The position numbers and the translations under genes are program-made. DNA of 64,000 nucleotides from Pseudomonas sp. Root71 (GTDB lineage: Bacteria > Pseudomonadota > Gammaproteobacteria > Pseudomonadales > Pseudomonadaceae), in the NCBI RefSeq assembly GCF_001429045.1, contig NZ_LMHY01000025.1:130040-194039 (forward strand), given 5' to 3'. Below the pieces are notes generated by a model. The model did no database searches. It was not told the DNA's origin and saw only the letters and a program-made list of their open reading frames with translations. Shown here piece after piece: positions 28,845-38,107 of this stretch (its first letter is position 1; each line of letters opens with the position of its first letter).

Positions 28845-29836
28845 GTCGCGCACTGCTGTTGTTCGTCGGTTTGCTCGCGGCAGTGCTGATTCCATTATTG
28901 TTGGGCGGCAGCGAAACCTGGTCTCGGCTGAGCGCATTTCCGCTGCCGTGGTTGCTGATCATGTTCGGCATGATCCTGCTGTGCTGGGGAGTGAACACTC
29001 TGCGTTTGCGCCTGTTGCTGGGGGATCAGTGCGACAAGGTCGGCCGACTCAGGAGCCTCGGCGTGGTGATGGCCGCCGAATTCGCCTACTGCGCCACGCC
29101 CGGCGGCAGTGGCGGACCTCTGACGATCATGGCCTTACTGGCGCGTCGCGGCGTGCGTCCCGCCAGGGGCAGTGCAGTGTTTGCCATGGATCAACTGAGC
29201 GACTTGCTGTTTTTCCTCTGTGCCCTGAGCGGGATTCTGATTTACGCCCTGTTCCAGCACCTCAGCCAGCGCATGGAATGGATGCTGATGGTCAGCACCG
29301 TTTCGCTGTTCGGCGGCCTGATCAGTTGCGTCATGGTGGCCCGCTATCACCGCTTATTGATTCGCCTGAGTGGCCGTTGGCTCGCCCGACTCAATGTCAA
29401 GGCGGCCACGCGAATGCGCTGGGCGCGCAAACTCCTGCAGTTTCTGGCGGCGTTTACCGACACGTTGAAGTTGCCCGTGCAGACCTTGATCAAGGTATTC
29501 GCCCTGACCTGCATGCACTGGGTCCTGCGCTACAGCGTGCTGTACCTGGCGCTACGAGGGCTCGGCGCGGACTTGCAGTGGGCCTGGAGTTTTCTGGTCC
29601 AGATGCTTGCCCTGAGCGCCGGTCAATTCAGCCTGCTGCCGGGGGGAGCCGGGGCGGCCGAACTGACGTCCGCTGCGCTGCTGGCGCCCATGGTCGGGAA
29701 ATCCACGGCAGCCGCGGCGATTCTGATTTGGCGGGCGGTGACCTATTACTTCTATTTACTGGTCGGTGGGCCGGTATTTTTGCTGATGCTGGGTCGGCCA
29801 CTGCTGATGAAGTTGATGAAACTCAGGCAGGCTTAG
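28841..29836 (+). CDS. Lysylphosphatidylglycerol synthase TM-region / UPF0104 flippase-like protein
   Basis: A 331-residue protein with about eight membrane helices, of the AglD2/UPF0104 family (membrane part of MprF). Typical motifs: GVNTLRLRLLLGDQ, AEFAYCATPGGSGGPLTIMALLARRG, FSLLPGGAGAAELTSAALLAP. The soluble MprF transferase domain is absent. It overlaps the deacetylase by 4 nt (ATGA). Family members are thought to flip or modify lipids, so it may translocate the product of the preceding two enzymes. Confidence 0.85.
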   Translation: MSRALLLFVGLLAAVLIPLLLGGSETWSRLSAFPLPWLLIMFGMILLCWGVNTLRLRLLLGDQCDKVGRLRSLGVVMAAEFAYCATPGGSGGPLTIMALLARRGVRPARGSAVFAMDQLSDLLFFLCALSGILIYALFQHLSQRMEWMLMVSTVSLFGGLISCVMVARYHRLLIRLSGRWLARLNVKAATRMRWARKLLQFLAAFTDTLKLPVQTLIKVFALTCMHWVLRYSVLYLALRGLGADLQWAWSFLVQMLALSAGQFSLLPGGAGAAELTSAALLAPMVGKSTAAAAILIWRAVTYYFYLLVGGPVFLLMLGRPLLMKLMKLRQA

Positions 29837-29999
29837 GTTTGTCCTCGGGCTCTTGCTGCATCTGCTCCCACAGCTGCGCGGCGTCAGGAAACTCCGTACC
29901 GGTTTCAGGCCCCATGTCATCCGGGTCGTAGCGGCTCAGGCAACCCTCGCCCAGCGTGGCGGGAGCCTTGGAGGTGGCTTTGTCCAGTGGATCGGCCAT
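29823..29999 (-). CDS. Small acidic conserved hypothetical protein
   Basis: A 58-residue protein (start MADPLDKATSKAPATLGEG at 29999, with GAGG 8 nt upstream). It is rich in Asp, Glu and Pro: SRYDPDDMGPETGTEFPDAAQLWEQMQQEPEDKPKPA. No domain recognised. The 3-prime end overlaps the convergent flippase-like gene by 14 nt. Confidence 0.65.
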   Translation of the reverse strand: MADPLDKATSKAPATLGEGCLSRYDPDDMGPETGTEFPDAAQLWEQMQQEPEDKPKPA

Positions 30000-30024
30000 G
30001 GTCATGTCCTCGGTGCAGAAACGG

Positions 30025-30061
30025 CGAAGGGCCTGAAGCGATTGAACGCCCAGGCCCTTCG
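30025..30061 (-). terminator. Possible terminator after purU
   Basis: CGAAGGGCCTG (30025-30035) and CAGGCCCTTCG (30051-30061) form a perfect 11-bp stem with a 15-nt loop. On the minus strand it starts 24 nt after the purU stop; only a weak T-rich tail follows. Confidence 0.55.
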
Positions 30062-30085
30062 AGTTTCAACTGTGACGTACGTCTG

Positions 30086-30934
30086 TCAGAAGACGACAGT
30101 CTTGTTGCCGTGCACCAGTACCCGGTCTTCCAGGTGATAACGCAAGCCACGGGCCAGCACCATTTTCTCGACATCACGGCCGAAACGCACCATGTCTTCG
30201 ATGCTGTCGCTGTGGCTGACACGCACTACGTCCTGCTCGATGATCGGGCCGGCATCCAGCTCTTCGGTCACATAGTGGCAGGTCGCGCCGATCAGCTTAA
30301 CGCCGCGCAGGGAGGCCTGGTGGTAAGGCTTGGCACCGACGAACGACGGCAGGAAGCTGTGGTGAATGTTGATGACCTTGTGCGCGTATTCGCTGCACAA
30401 CTCGGGCGGCAGGATCTGCATGTAGCGGGCAAGCACCACCACTTCGGCGTCGTGCTGCTTGACCAGGCGCGAAACCTCGGCGAAGGCTGGCTGCTTGTCC
30501 TGCGGATTGACCGGGACGTGGTAGTACGGAATACCGTGCCACTCCACCATGCTGCGCAAGTCATCATGGTTGGAAATCACACAGGAAATTTCGCAGTCCA
30601 GCTCATCGCTGTGCCAGCGGTGCAGCAAGTCGGCCAGACAGTGCGACTCGCGGCTGGCCATCAGGACCACGCGCTTCTTTTGCTCGGTATCGGTGATGCG
30701 CCAGTCCATCGAGAACTCTTCGGCGATCGGGGCAAAGGCTTCACGAAACGCTTCGATACCAAATGGCAGGGAGTCGGCACGGATTTCGTGACGCATGAAG
30801 AACCAGCCACTGAGATTGTCCGAGTGATGGCTCGCTTCAGTGATCCAGCCGTTGTGTGATGCCAGAAAGTTACTGACTTTGGCAACGATGCCAACACGGT
30901 CCGGGCAAGAAATCACCAGACGAAAAGTGCGCAT
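30086..30934 (-). CDS. purU: PurU, formyltetrahydrofolate deformylase
   Basis: A 282-residue enzyme releasing formate from 10-formyl-THF. An N-terminal ACT domain (FRLVISCPDRVGIVAKVSNFLA) is followed by a formyltransferase-fold domain with catalytic ISNH and INIHHSFLPSFVGAKPYHQA. The start at 30934 (MRTFRLVISCPDRVG) fits the family; the open frame extends to 31090. It is divergent from mvaT. Confidence 0.96.
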   Translation of the reverse strand: MRTFRLVISCPDRVGIVAKVSNFLASHNGWITEASHHSDNLSGWFFMRHEIRADSLPFGIEAFREAFAPIAEEFSMDWRITDTEQKKRVVLMASRESHCLADLLHRWHSDELDCEISCVISNHDDLRSMVEWHGIPYYHVPVNPQDKQPAFAEVSRLVKQHDAEVVVLARYMQILPPELCSEYAHKVINIHHSFLPSFVGAKPYHQASLRGVKLIGATCHYVTEELDAGPIIEQDVVRVSHSDSIEDMVRFGRDVEKMVLARGLRYHLEDRVLVHGNKTVVF

Positions 30935-31194
30935 GAGGGGGAAACTCCAGAACTTCGCAAAGGCCGCCATTCTAGCGATTGCGCAGCAAAACTGCAGTAT
31001 TGTTGACGTTTCGCCCTGCCGGAAGGTCAGTGCGCCAGGGCGGACACCCGCAGTGCCTGCTTGCACAGATGCTCTTGCGTCGCCGAGCAATTGTTAATTT
31101 ATGTATATCTGACAGACCGGGACCACACTAAAAACTGCATTACCAATGCGAGCCAAAACCCCGGCAATTAAATTAAATAAACTTGCCTTAAATG

Positions 31195-31223
31195 TTTACT
31201 TGATGAAACACGGTGACTATTAT
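31195..31223 (+). promoter_or_regulatory. Candidate sigma-70 promoter of mvaT
   Basis: TTTACT (31195-31200), 17-bp spacer, TATTAT (31218-31223), 47 nt before the mvaT start, in an A/T-rich upstream region of the kind MvaT itself binds. Confidence 0.5.
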
Positions 31224-31270
31224 TGCCGCACTGTCACCTGCCATCCAGCGTACAACATAAGGTAGTCACC

Positions 31271-31648
31271 ATGTCCTTGATCAACGAATATCGCGCCACC
31301 GAAGAAGCTATCAAAGAGCTGCAAGCCCGTTTGAAGAACCTGTCCCAAGACGACAAACTGCAAACCGAGCTGGAATTCGAAGGCAAACTGCGCACCCTGA
31401 TGGGCGAATACTCCAAGTCCCTGCGTGACATCATCGCGCTGCTGGATCCAGAATCCAAAACCAAGGCACCACGCGGCGGTGCAGTGAAAACTACTGGCAC
31501 CAAGCGTGCTCGCAAAGTTAAACAATACAAAAACCCGCACAACGGTGAAGTCATCGAAACCAAAGGTGGCAACCACAAGACTCTGAAAGAGTGGAAAGCC
31601 AAGTGGGGCGGTGACGTGGTGGAAGGCTGGGCTACCCTGCTGGGCTAA
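31271..31648 (+). CDS. mvaT: MvaT, H-NS-like xenogeneic silencer
   Basis: A 125-residue nucleoid protein that silences A/T-rich horizontally acquired DNA. The N-terminal coiled coil (MSLINEYRATEEAIKELQARL) mediates oligomerisation. The C-terminal DNA-binding domain contains ARKVKQYKNPHNGEVIETKGGNHKTLKEWK, split by the AT-hook-like loop GGNHKTL. The start at 31271 matches the family. The A/T-rich island at 37.8-41.9 kb would be an expected target. Confidence 0.96.
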   Translation: MSLINEYRATEEAIKELQARLKNLSQDDKLQTELEFEGKLRTLMGEYSKSLRDIIALLDPESKTKAPRGGAVKTTGTKRARKVKQYKNPHNGEVIETKGGNHKTLKEWKAKWGGDVVEGWATLLG

Positions 31649-31687
31649 GCCTCAGAGCTTGTCGCAGATGGATCCGTGACAAAAAAT

Positions 31688-31713
31688 AACGCCAGCAAAT
31701 GCTGGCGTTTTTT
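31688..31713 (+). terminator. Terminator after mvaT
   Basis: AACGCCAGCA (31688-31697) and TGCTGGCGTT (31700-31709) followed by T residues. Converges on sbcB, and may serve both strands. Confidence 0.9.
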
Positions 31714-31746
31714 ATGCGCGGTGTTTAAGCCCCGGCATGTTCGATT

Positions 31747-33177
31747 TCAAAGACTCAAACGCTTGCGCAGTCCCTGGACATAATCCTGCCACTCACCGAG
31801 CACCCCCTGCTGAAACGCAGTAGCACTAACGCTCAATTGGGCCGCGGCGTCCACAAAACTATCAAGGGTATTTGGCGCACCCCATTCTGGGTCTGACAAA
31901 CGTTTCTGACAGAATATTCGCCAGCGTTCTTGCTCTTCGGAATTCAACGTGTCGGGAAAGTTGCGTGCGCGATATCGAAACAGCAATTCAGGCAAACGTT
32001 CGTCATCGAAAGGCCACTGCTCTTGTGCCAATTGCATCGGGTCAACGGTCCTGACTTGTTCACACAATCGTCGATCCCGATCACCGATAAATCCATCATA
32101 TAACTGTTGCTCCGGATCCTGGCTCTGGGAAAAATCTTCGCGCGCATAAATCGCCAGGATTTTATCCTGCCAAACTTTCCGGGCGTCATTGAGCTGCGAC
32201 ACCCTCTGCTGATACAGCGCCATATCCAATCCCAGACGCTGCTGATCTTCCTGGCGAAGTACCGACAACGGAGCCACTACCGGGCACTTGTTGATGTGAA
32301 TCAGCTTCAATGGCACCGGCAACTCGCCCTCGGCCAGCTCGTCGCGGCGGGTATACAAGCGCTGGCGCAAACTTTCGGCATCCAGGTCGAGCAGGCCCTG
32401 GGGATCGAGGTGCAGATCACAGACAATCAGGGCGTTCTTGTTGCGCGGGTGCCAGGCCAGCGGCAACACCACACCCACATAGCTGCGCGCGGCCGAAAAA
32501 CGTCCGGAAACATGTACCAAAGGTTGCAGCAGGCGTATCTGGTCCATGACTTTCTGTTTGCTGCGCAGTTGAAACAGCCAGTCGTATAACTTCGGTTGTT
32601 TTTCCCGTATCAGGCGCGCCAGGGCGATTGTCGCGCGAACATCCGACAGCGCTTCGTGGGCATTGCCATGATCGATGCCATTGGCAGCGGTCAGGCGTTC
32701 GAGCTTGAGCGTGACCCGCCCCTCGTCATCGGTCGGCCAGACCAGGCCATCGGGGCGCAGGGCATAAGCGGCGCGCACCACATCGATCAGGTCCCAGCGA
32801 CTATTACCGCCCTGCCACTCCCGCGCATAGGGGTCGAAAAAGTTTCGGTACAGGCTGTAGCGGGTCATCTCGTCATCGAAACGCAAGGTGTTATACCCCG
32901 CGCCACAGGTACCGGGCGCCGAGAGCTGGGCATGCACACGAGTCATGAAATCGGCTTCGCTCAAGCCTTGCGCCTGCAGTTGCCCGGGGGTGATCCCCGT
33001 GATCGTGCAGGCAGCCGGATGCGGCAGGATGTCATCACTGGGCTGGCAGTAAAGATTGACCGGCTCGTCGATTTCATTGAGATCGAAGTCAGTGCGCAAG
33101 CCGGCCATTTGCAACGGACGGTCGCAACGGGGGTTGATGCCAGTGGTTTCGTAGTCGTACCAGAAGATGGAGGTCAC
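31747..33177 (-). CDS. sbcB: SbcB, exodeoxyribonuclease I
   Basis: A 476-residue 3-to-5-prime single-strand exonuclease. The DEDDh exonuclease domain has FWYDYETTGINPRCDRPLQ (Exo I), YNTLRFDDEMTRY (Exo II) and AHEALSDVRATIALARL (Exo III); the exonuclease I C-terminal domain follows (LFRYRARNFPDTLNSEEQERW). Complete length. Confidence 0.96.
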   Translation of the reverse strand: MTSIFWYDYETTGINPRCDRPLQMAGLRTDFDLNEIDEPVNLYCQPSDDILPHPAACTITGITPGQLQAQGLSEADFMTRVHAQLSAPGTCGAGYNTLRFDDEMTRYSLYRNFFDPYAREWQGGNSRWDLIDVVRAAYALRPDGLVWPTDDEGRVTLKLERLTAANGIDHGNAHEALSDVRATIALARLIREKQPKLYDWLFQLRSKQKVMDQIRLLQPLVHVSGRFSAARSYVGVVLPLAWHPRNKNALIVCDLHLDPQGLLDLDAESLRQRLYTRRDELAEGELPVPLKLIHINKCPVVAPLSVLRQEDQQRLGLDMALYQQRVSQLNDARKVWQDKILAIYAREDFSQSQDPEQQLYDGFIGDRDRRLCEQVRTVDPMQLAQEQWPFDDERLPELLFRYRARNFPDTLNSEEQERWRIFCQKRLSDPEWGAPNTLDSFVDAAAQLSVSATAFQQGVLGEWQDYVQGLRKRLSL

Positions 33178-33377
33178 GGGCGATTCCTGAACTGAAGATC
33201 GACAAAGTCTAGGCGTTCACCTCCCGCCCCGGCCAGTAGTCTTGTCATTCAAACACCTTGCGCGGCTCACCATGCAATACATAGTTATGTCGTTTCCTCC
33301 CGCCCCCGCCCCTCGAATAGGCTGCTAGCATCGAATGGATACACAATCCCGAATAAGGCCACATCGTCAGGTTGCCC

Positions 33378-34103
33378 ATGCTCGAGACAACAGCACAGCC
33401 ACGGAATGCGCCGCTGTCACCGCCACTGGATACGCGGTACCAGGTCGAAACGCCGGAAGGCATCGATCTGCCACTGCGGCCGGCCGGGTTGATGGTCCGT
33501 GCGCTGGCATTCTCCATCGATCTTGGTTTGCGCGGCCTGGTCCTGGGCGTGCTGTTCATTGTGCTGGCGATGCTCGGCAAACTGGGGGCCGGGCTCGGCT
33601 CGATCCTGCTGTTCGTGGTGAGTTGGTGGTACATGGTGCTGTTCGAGGTGCTGAACCACGGCCGCTCGCCGGGCAAACAATGGATGGGCTTGCGGGTGGT
33701 GCACGACGATGGCACCCCGGTCGGCTGGTCGGCGTCGCTGCTGCGCAACCTGTTGCGCGTTGTCGACCTGCTGCCATTCGGTTACTTCCTCGGGGCCGTC
33801 AGTTGCCTGCAACACCCCCACTTCAAGCGCCTCGGCGATATCGCCGCCGGGACCCTGGTGATCTACCGCGAACGACCGCACACCCGCCCCCAGCTCCCTG
33901 AAGCCCAGTCGCGTCGCCCGGCCTTTGTCCTGACACTCACCGAACAACGGGCCATTCTCGGGTTTGCCGAGCGCCAGGGTGAACTCTCCGCAGCCCGGGT
34001 CAAAGAACTGGCTTCGATTCTCGCCCAACCCTTGAAAGTCCAGCCCCCACAGGCGGTGACCGAGCTCAACGGCATCGCCCGCGGCTTGTTGGGGCCGACA
34101 TGA
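33378..34103 (+). CDS. RDD family membrane protein
   Basis: A 241-residue protein, first gene of the RDD-SpoIIM-DUF4129-DUF4350-MoxR-DUF58 operon. The RDD domain starts after RYQVETPEGIDLPLRPAGLMVRALAFSIDLGLRG and has three membrane segments; the family Arg-Asp-Asp pattern is diverged (SIDLG). KQWMGLRVVHDDGTPVGW is conserved. ATG 33378 is preferred to the TTG at 33372. It overlaps the next gene by 4 nt (ATGA). The role is unknown. Confidence 0.88.
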   Translation: MLETTAQPRNAPLSPPLDTRYQVETPEGIDLPLRPAGLMVRALAFSIDLGLRGLVLGVLFIVLAMLGKLGAGLGSILLFVVSWWYMVLFEVLNHGRSPGKQWMGLRVVHDDGTPVGWSASLLRNLLRVVDLLPFGYFLGAVSCLQHPHFKRLGDIAAGTLVIYRERPHTRPQLPEAQSRRPAFVLTLTEQRAILGFAERQGELSAARVKELASILAQPLKVQPPQAVTELNGIARGLLGPT

Positions 34104-35077
34104 AGCAAAGCCTTTTTGAAAGCCGGCACAAGGCTGAATGGGAGCATTTCGCCCACCTGCTCGAGCAGTTGGAACGGGACGGCAAGAGCACCGACGCCAG
34201 CAGTTTCCCGAAGGACTACCGACGTCTCTGCCAACACCTGGCACTGGCACGGGAGCGTGGCTACAGCAGTTTTCTGATCGACTCCCTGCAGCAACAAGTG
34301 CTGCGCGGACACCAACAGCTTTACCGTCATCGCAGCCGTTTGGGGGCCAATGTGCTGGCGTTCATCATGGCTGACTTTCCGCGACTGGTGCGCGAACAAT
34401 GGCGTTTTGTCCTCGCCGCCAGCCTGATGTTCTTTGGCAGCCTGGCCGGCTTCGCGCTGTTGGTGTACCTGTACCCCGAGCTGGTCTACAACCTGATCCC
34501 CGCCGCGCAGGTCAGCGAGATGCAAAGCATGTACGACCCCGTTGCCGGTCACCTCGGGCGCACGGCGGGGCGAGCCGCCAGTGAGGACTGGGCGATGTTC
34601 GGCTACTACATCATGCACAACATCGGCATTGCCTTTCAGACCTTCGCCAGCGGTTTGCTGTTTGGTATGGGCAGTGTGTTTTTCCTGATTTACAACGGCC
34701 TGATGATCGGGGCGGTGGCCGGGCATCTGACCTACGTCGGCTATGGGCAAACCTTCTGGTCATTCGTGATCGGCCATGGCGCCTTCGAACTCAGCGCCAT
34801 CGCCCTGGCCGGTGCCGCCGGTCTGAAGCTGGGCTGGGCCTTGGTCGCCCCCAGGCGCCTGCCACGCGCCGAGGCCTTGCAATTGGCAGCGGGCAAGAGC
34901 GTGCTGCTGATCTGCGGGGCCATGCTATTTCTGTTGATCGCGGCCTTTATCGAAGCCTATTGGTCGTCGAAGACCGGCCCTTCGCACCAGACCAAGTACC
35001 TGGTCGGCGCGGCGCTCTGGCTGCTGGTGGTGGCTTATCTCGTGTTCGCCGGACGTCACCGCCATGCGCCTGAGTGA
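34100..35077 (+). CDS. Stage II sporulation protein M (SpoIIM/DUF95)-like protein
   Basis: A 325-residue protein with a soluble N-terminal helical part (residues 1-85) and six or so membrane helices. Family motifs: MHNIGIAFQTFASGLLFGMGSVFFLIYNGLMIG and FVIGHGAFELSAIALAGAAGLKLGW. Not related to sporulation in Gram-negatives. Tightly linked to RDD and DUF4129 genes (14-nt overlap with the latter), so it is probably part of one membrane complex. Confidence 0.88.
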   Translation: MKQSLFESRHKAEWEHFAHLLEQLERDGKSTDASSFPKDYRRLCQHLALARERGYSSFLIDSLQQQVLRGHQQLYRHRSRLGANVLAFIMADFPRLVREQWRFVLAASLMFFGSLAGFALLVYLYPELVYNLIPAAQVSEMQSMYDPVAGHLGRTAGRAASEDWAMFGYYIMHNIGIAFQTFASGLLFGMGSVFFLIYNGLMIGAVAGHLTYVGYGQTFWSFVIGHGAFELSAIALAGAAGLKLGWALVAPRRLPRAEALQLAAGKSVLLICGAMLFLLIAAFIEAYWSSKTGPSHQTKYLVGAALWLLVVAYLVFAGRHRHAPE

Positions 35078-36608
35078 CGCCACGGTGGTGATTCGCCCAC
35101 GTTCGAACTGGGAAGCCATGGATCTTGGGGTGCTCCTGAGCCAACGCCATCGACGCCTGTTAATGACCAGTTGGGCCCTGGTTACTTTGCCGGTTTTCGC
35201 GCTGCTCAGTTGGGGGCTCTGGGATTCGCCCTCTCTAGCGGTGTTCATTTTCTGGTGGCTGAAGCCGGCGTTCGAACGCCTGCCCTTGTACATCCTGTCC
35301 AAAGCCATGTTCGGTGAAACGCCTACGCTCAAGCAGGCCCTGCACCAATGGCCACGCCTGCTCAAACCGCAATTGCTGGCCAGCCTGACCTGGCGACGCC
35401 TGAGCTTGCCCCGCAGTTTCCTGATGCCGGTGATGCAACTCGAAGGACTGGATGGGCAGCAACGGCAACAGCGGATACAGGTGCTGTTGCAGCGAGACGC
35501 CGGCGCCGCACGCTGGCTGACAATCATCGGCGCGCACCTGGAAGGCACGTTGTGGACCGGCTTGATGGTGTTGTTCTATCTATTGCTGCCACAACAGGTC
35601 GCGCTCGACTGGAGCTGGCAGTCGCTGATCTCGGCGGCCACCCAGGACTGGCGCTGGCTGGAACACCTGACCAACGCCTTTTATGCGCTGGTGCTGGTGG
35701 TCTGGGAACCGATCTATGTCGCCTGCGGTTTCAGCCTGTACCTCAACCGACGCACCGTGCTGGAGGCCTGGGATATCGAACTGGTGTTCCGTCGAATGCG
35801 CCAGCGTCTGGTCGGTGCAAGCGCTGTCCTGTTGATGGCCGTGATTGTACTGATGCCGACCACCCACACCGCATGGGCCACGGAACCGGCCCTCTCACCC
35901 GACAGCCCGCGCCTGCTGGACCAGCCCCTGACCAGCCAGGCCTCCAGGGACAGCATCAAGGCGATCCTCGAACAGCCGCCCTTCAAGAACCGGGAGTCGG
36001 TCACGCGCTACCGCTTTGGCGAAGAGCAATCGAGTGCTGGCGCCACGGACGATGGCAAGACACCGAAATGGTTGAAGACCCTGCTGAAGCTGTTCGAGGG
36101 ACAAGGCTTCGGGGCATTGGCGACCCTGATTGAAATCATGCTGTGGGGCATCGTCATTGGGGCCGTCGGCCTGTTGATCTGGCGCTATCGCGACTGGTTA
36201 CAGGCCTTCGTCAGCCGCCGACCGATCCCCGTCAACAAAGCCACGGGACCGTTACCGCCGCAGGCGTTCGGCCTGGACCTCAAGCCCGAGTCCCTGCCCA
36301 GCGACATCGCCGCCCACGCCGAAAGTCTTTGGCAGACTCATCCACGCGAAGCGCTTGGTTTGCTTTATCGCGCCCTGCTCAGCCGTCTGCTGCACGACTT
36401 CAACATCGCGCTCAAGTCCGCCGACACCGAAGGCCAGGTGCTTCGGCGTGTCGAACTACTGCAACAACCGGCCTTGCTGGCCTACAGCCAAAACCTGACC
36501 GGGCACTGGCAAAACATGGCCTACGGGCATCGCCTGCCGCCCGCTCAGGTGCAGCAGGAACTGTGTAATGGCTGGCGTGTTCTGTTCGGCCCGGAGACTG
36601 CCCGTTGA
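35064..36608 (+). CDS. DUF4129 domain membrane protein
   Basis: A 514-residue protein. N-terminal membrane helices in residues 30-260; after LLMAVIVLMPTTHTAWA (about 255-271) a periplasmic stretch begins (residues 272-345), followed by a further TM (LIEIMLWGIVIGAVGLLIW) and a cytoplasmic DUF4129 segment (ALGLLYRALLSRLLHDFNIALKSADTEGQVLRR). It overlaps DUF4350 by TTGA. DUF4129 genes regularly accompany MoxR/DUF58 loci. Confidence 0.88.
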   Translation: MRLSDATVVIRPRSNWEAMDLGVLLSQRHRRLLMTSWALVTLPVFALLSWGLWDSPSLAVFIFWWLKPAFERLPLYILSKAMFGETPTLKQALHQWPRLLKPQLLASLTWRRLSLPRSFLMPVMQLEGLDGQQRQQRIQVLLQRDAGAARWLTIIGAHLEGTLWTGLMVLFYLLLPQQVALDWSWQSLISAATQDWRWLEHLTNAFYALVLVVWEPIYVACGFSLYLNRRTVLEAWDIELVFRRMRQRLVGASAVLLMAVIVLMPTTHTAWATEPALSPDSPRLLDQPLTSQASRDSIKAILEQPPFKNRESVTRYRFGEEQSSAGATDDGKTPKWLKTLLKLFEGQGFGALATLIEIMLWGIVIGAVGLLIWRYRDWLQAFVSRRPIPVNKATGPLPPQAFGLDLKPESLPSDIAAHAESLWQTHPREALGLLYRALLSRLLHDFNIALKSADTEGQVLRRVELLQQPALLAYSQNLTGHWQNMAYGHRLPPAQVQQELCNGWRVLFGPETAR

Positions 36609-37768
36609 GCCGGCGCTGGGGCTCGATAGCCGGTGCGTTGGTTGCCGTGTTGCTGGCTGCACTGAGCGTTTATCTGTACCTCAAGGCTACCCCCTACCAG
36701 ACCGAAATCGACCACGGCCCCTCCCCCGAAGCCAATGCCAACCCTTATCTGGCGGCAGAGTTGTTCCTGCGCAAACAAGGCCTGAGCGTCGACCACGCCA
36801 ATGGCCTCGACATCCTGCCCAGCCTCGACCCTCGCCAACACAGCCTGCTGTTGCTCGGGGAACGCGACAACATGAGTCCACGGCAGATCGACCAGTTGAT
36901 GAACTGGACCCGGGCCGGCGGGCGCCTTCTGTTCGTCGCCGAGTCGCTGTGGGATGAAAAGCTCGGCCACAGCAATGACCTGCTGCTCGACAAGGTGCAA
37001 CTGCACCAATCCCTGAGCAAAGACCTCAAGGCCCCACCGCCGGGTGTCGGTGACGATCCGTACCCGCCACTGACCAAGCTCTACCTGGAAGACGAAGACG
37101 CCCCGGCCTATGCCGGTTTCGATACCGCGTTCCATCTCGAAGACCCGAAAAACCTCGCCCTGGCCTGGGCCAACAGCGCCAGGGCCACCCACATGATGCA
37201 ACTCGACCACGGGCTCGGTTCGATCATCGTGGTCACCGATGCCGACCTGTGGAAAACCCCGGCCATCGACCGGTACGATAACGCCTGGCTGCTCTGGTAC
37301 CTGACCGCCGACACCCGCGTGACACTAATATTCAACACCGATCACGACAGCCTGCTGACCTTGCTGCTGCGTTATTTCCCCCAGGCGCTTGTCGCGCTGT
37401 TCGCCTTGATCGGCCTGGGTTTCTGGCACTTTGGCGTGCGTCAGGGTCCATTGCTGGAACCGGCGCCGAAAGCGCGCCGACAACTGCAGGAACACCTGCG
37501 CGCCAGTGCCGACTTCCTGTTGCGCCGCAACGGTCAGGCCGGCCTGCTGCAAGCCTTGCAGCAAGACATCCTGCGGCGTGTGCGGCGTCGCCACCCCGGT
37601 TTTGAACAGCTCGGTGTTGCCGAACAATGGCTGGTGCTCGCGCGCCTGACCGGCCAACCCACACGCGCCATCAGCCAGGCCATGAGCCCGCGGCCGAAAC
37701 AACGGCTTTCCAGCGTTGAATTCAGCCGTCAGGTCGCCCACCTGCAAACCTTGAGGAGCGCCCTATGA
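36605..37768 (+). CDS. DUF4350 domain protein
   Basis: A 387-residue protein with TTG start at 36605 (overlap TTGA). N-terminal TM (SIAGALVAVLLAALSVYLYL), a DUF4350 domain (about 45-230; NPYLAAELFLRKQGLSVD, LLLLGERDNMSP, WTRAGGRLLFVAESLW), a second TM (ALVALFALIGLGFWHFGV) and a cytoplasmic helical tail. It ends ...LRSAL in an ATGA at 37765-37768, where the MoxR start would be expected; foreign DNA begins instead. Confidence 0.88.
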   Translation: MSRRWGSIAGALVAVLLAALSVYLYLKATPYQTEIDHGPSPEANANPYLAAELFLRKQGLSVDHANGLDILPSLDPRQHSLLLLGERDNMSPRQIDQLMNWTRAGGRLLFVAESLWDEKLGHSNDLLLDKVQLHQSLSKDLKAPPPGVGDDPYPPLTKLYLEDEDAPAYAGFDTAFHLEDPKNLALAWANSARATHMMQLDHGLGSIIVVTDADLWKTPAIDRYDNAWLLWYLTADTRVTLIFNTDHDSLLTLLLRYFPQALVALFALIGLGFWHFGVRQGPLLEPAPKARRQLQEHLRASADFLLRRNGQAGLLQALQQDILRRVRRRHPGFEQLGVAEQWLVLARLTGQPTRAISQAMSPRPKQRLSSVEFSRQVAHLQTLRSAL

Positions 37769-37837
37769 TCTGGCACCTAACAAGCGTTAGATTCCCATTG
37801 TATTAGAAGACAGCCCCTTACGAGCTCATAGCCTGAG

Positions 37838-38107
37838 ATGTTGTTTATCGTCAACGCCATGGACGATGAGAACTTCGCCTCAGCGGTCAAGGCTACGGGG
37901 CGCAAGAGACTGATCATCGCCGGGGTCACCAATGACGTCTGCACGGTCTATCCGGCGCTGAGCCTGGTGCGCGATGGATATGAAGTACAGGTGGTTGCTG
38001 ATGGCGGCGGTTCCCCTAGCGTAATGGCGGATGATATCGCCCTGCGAAGTTATGGCGATTTAGTCGTGGTCCGTGAGAAATCAGTGCTCGCCATTGATCT
38101 ATCGTGA
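37838..38107 (+). pseudogene. Truncated isochorismatase-family hydrolase
   Basis: The frame encodes only the middle-to-C-terminal part of a cysteine hydrolase: NAMDDENFASAVKATGRKRL, then IIAGVTNDVCTVYPALSLVRDGYEV with the catalytic Cys, then VVADGGGSPSVMADDIALRS. The N-terminal half with the catalytic Asp and Lys is missing (a stop codon lies 9 nt upstream of ATG 37838). The last 20 residues diverge where the frame overlaps the GGDEF-EAL gene. Non-functional remnant. Confidence 0.75.
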
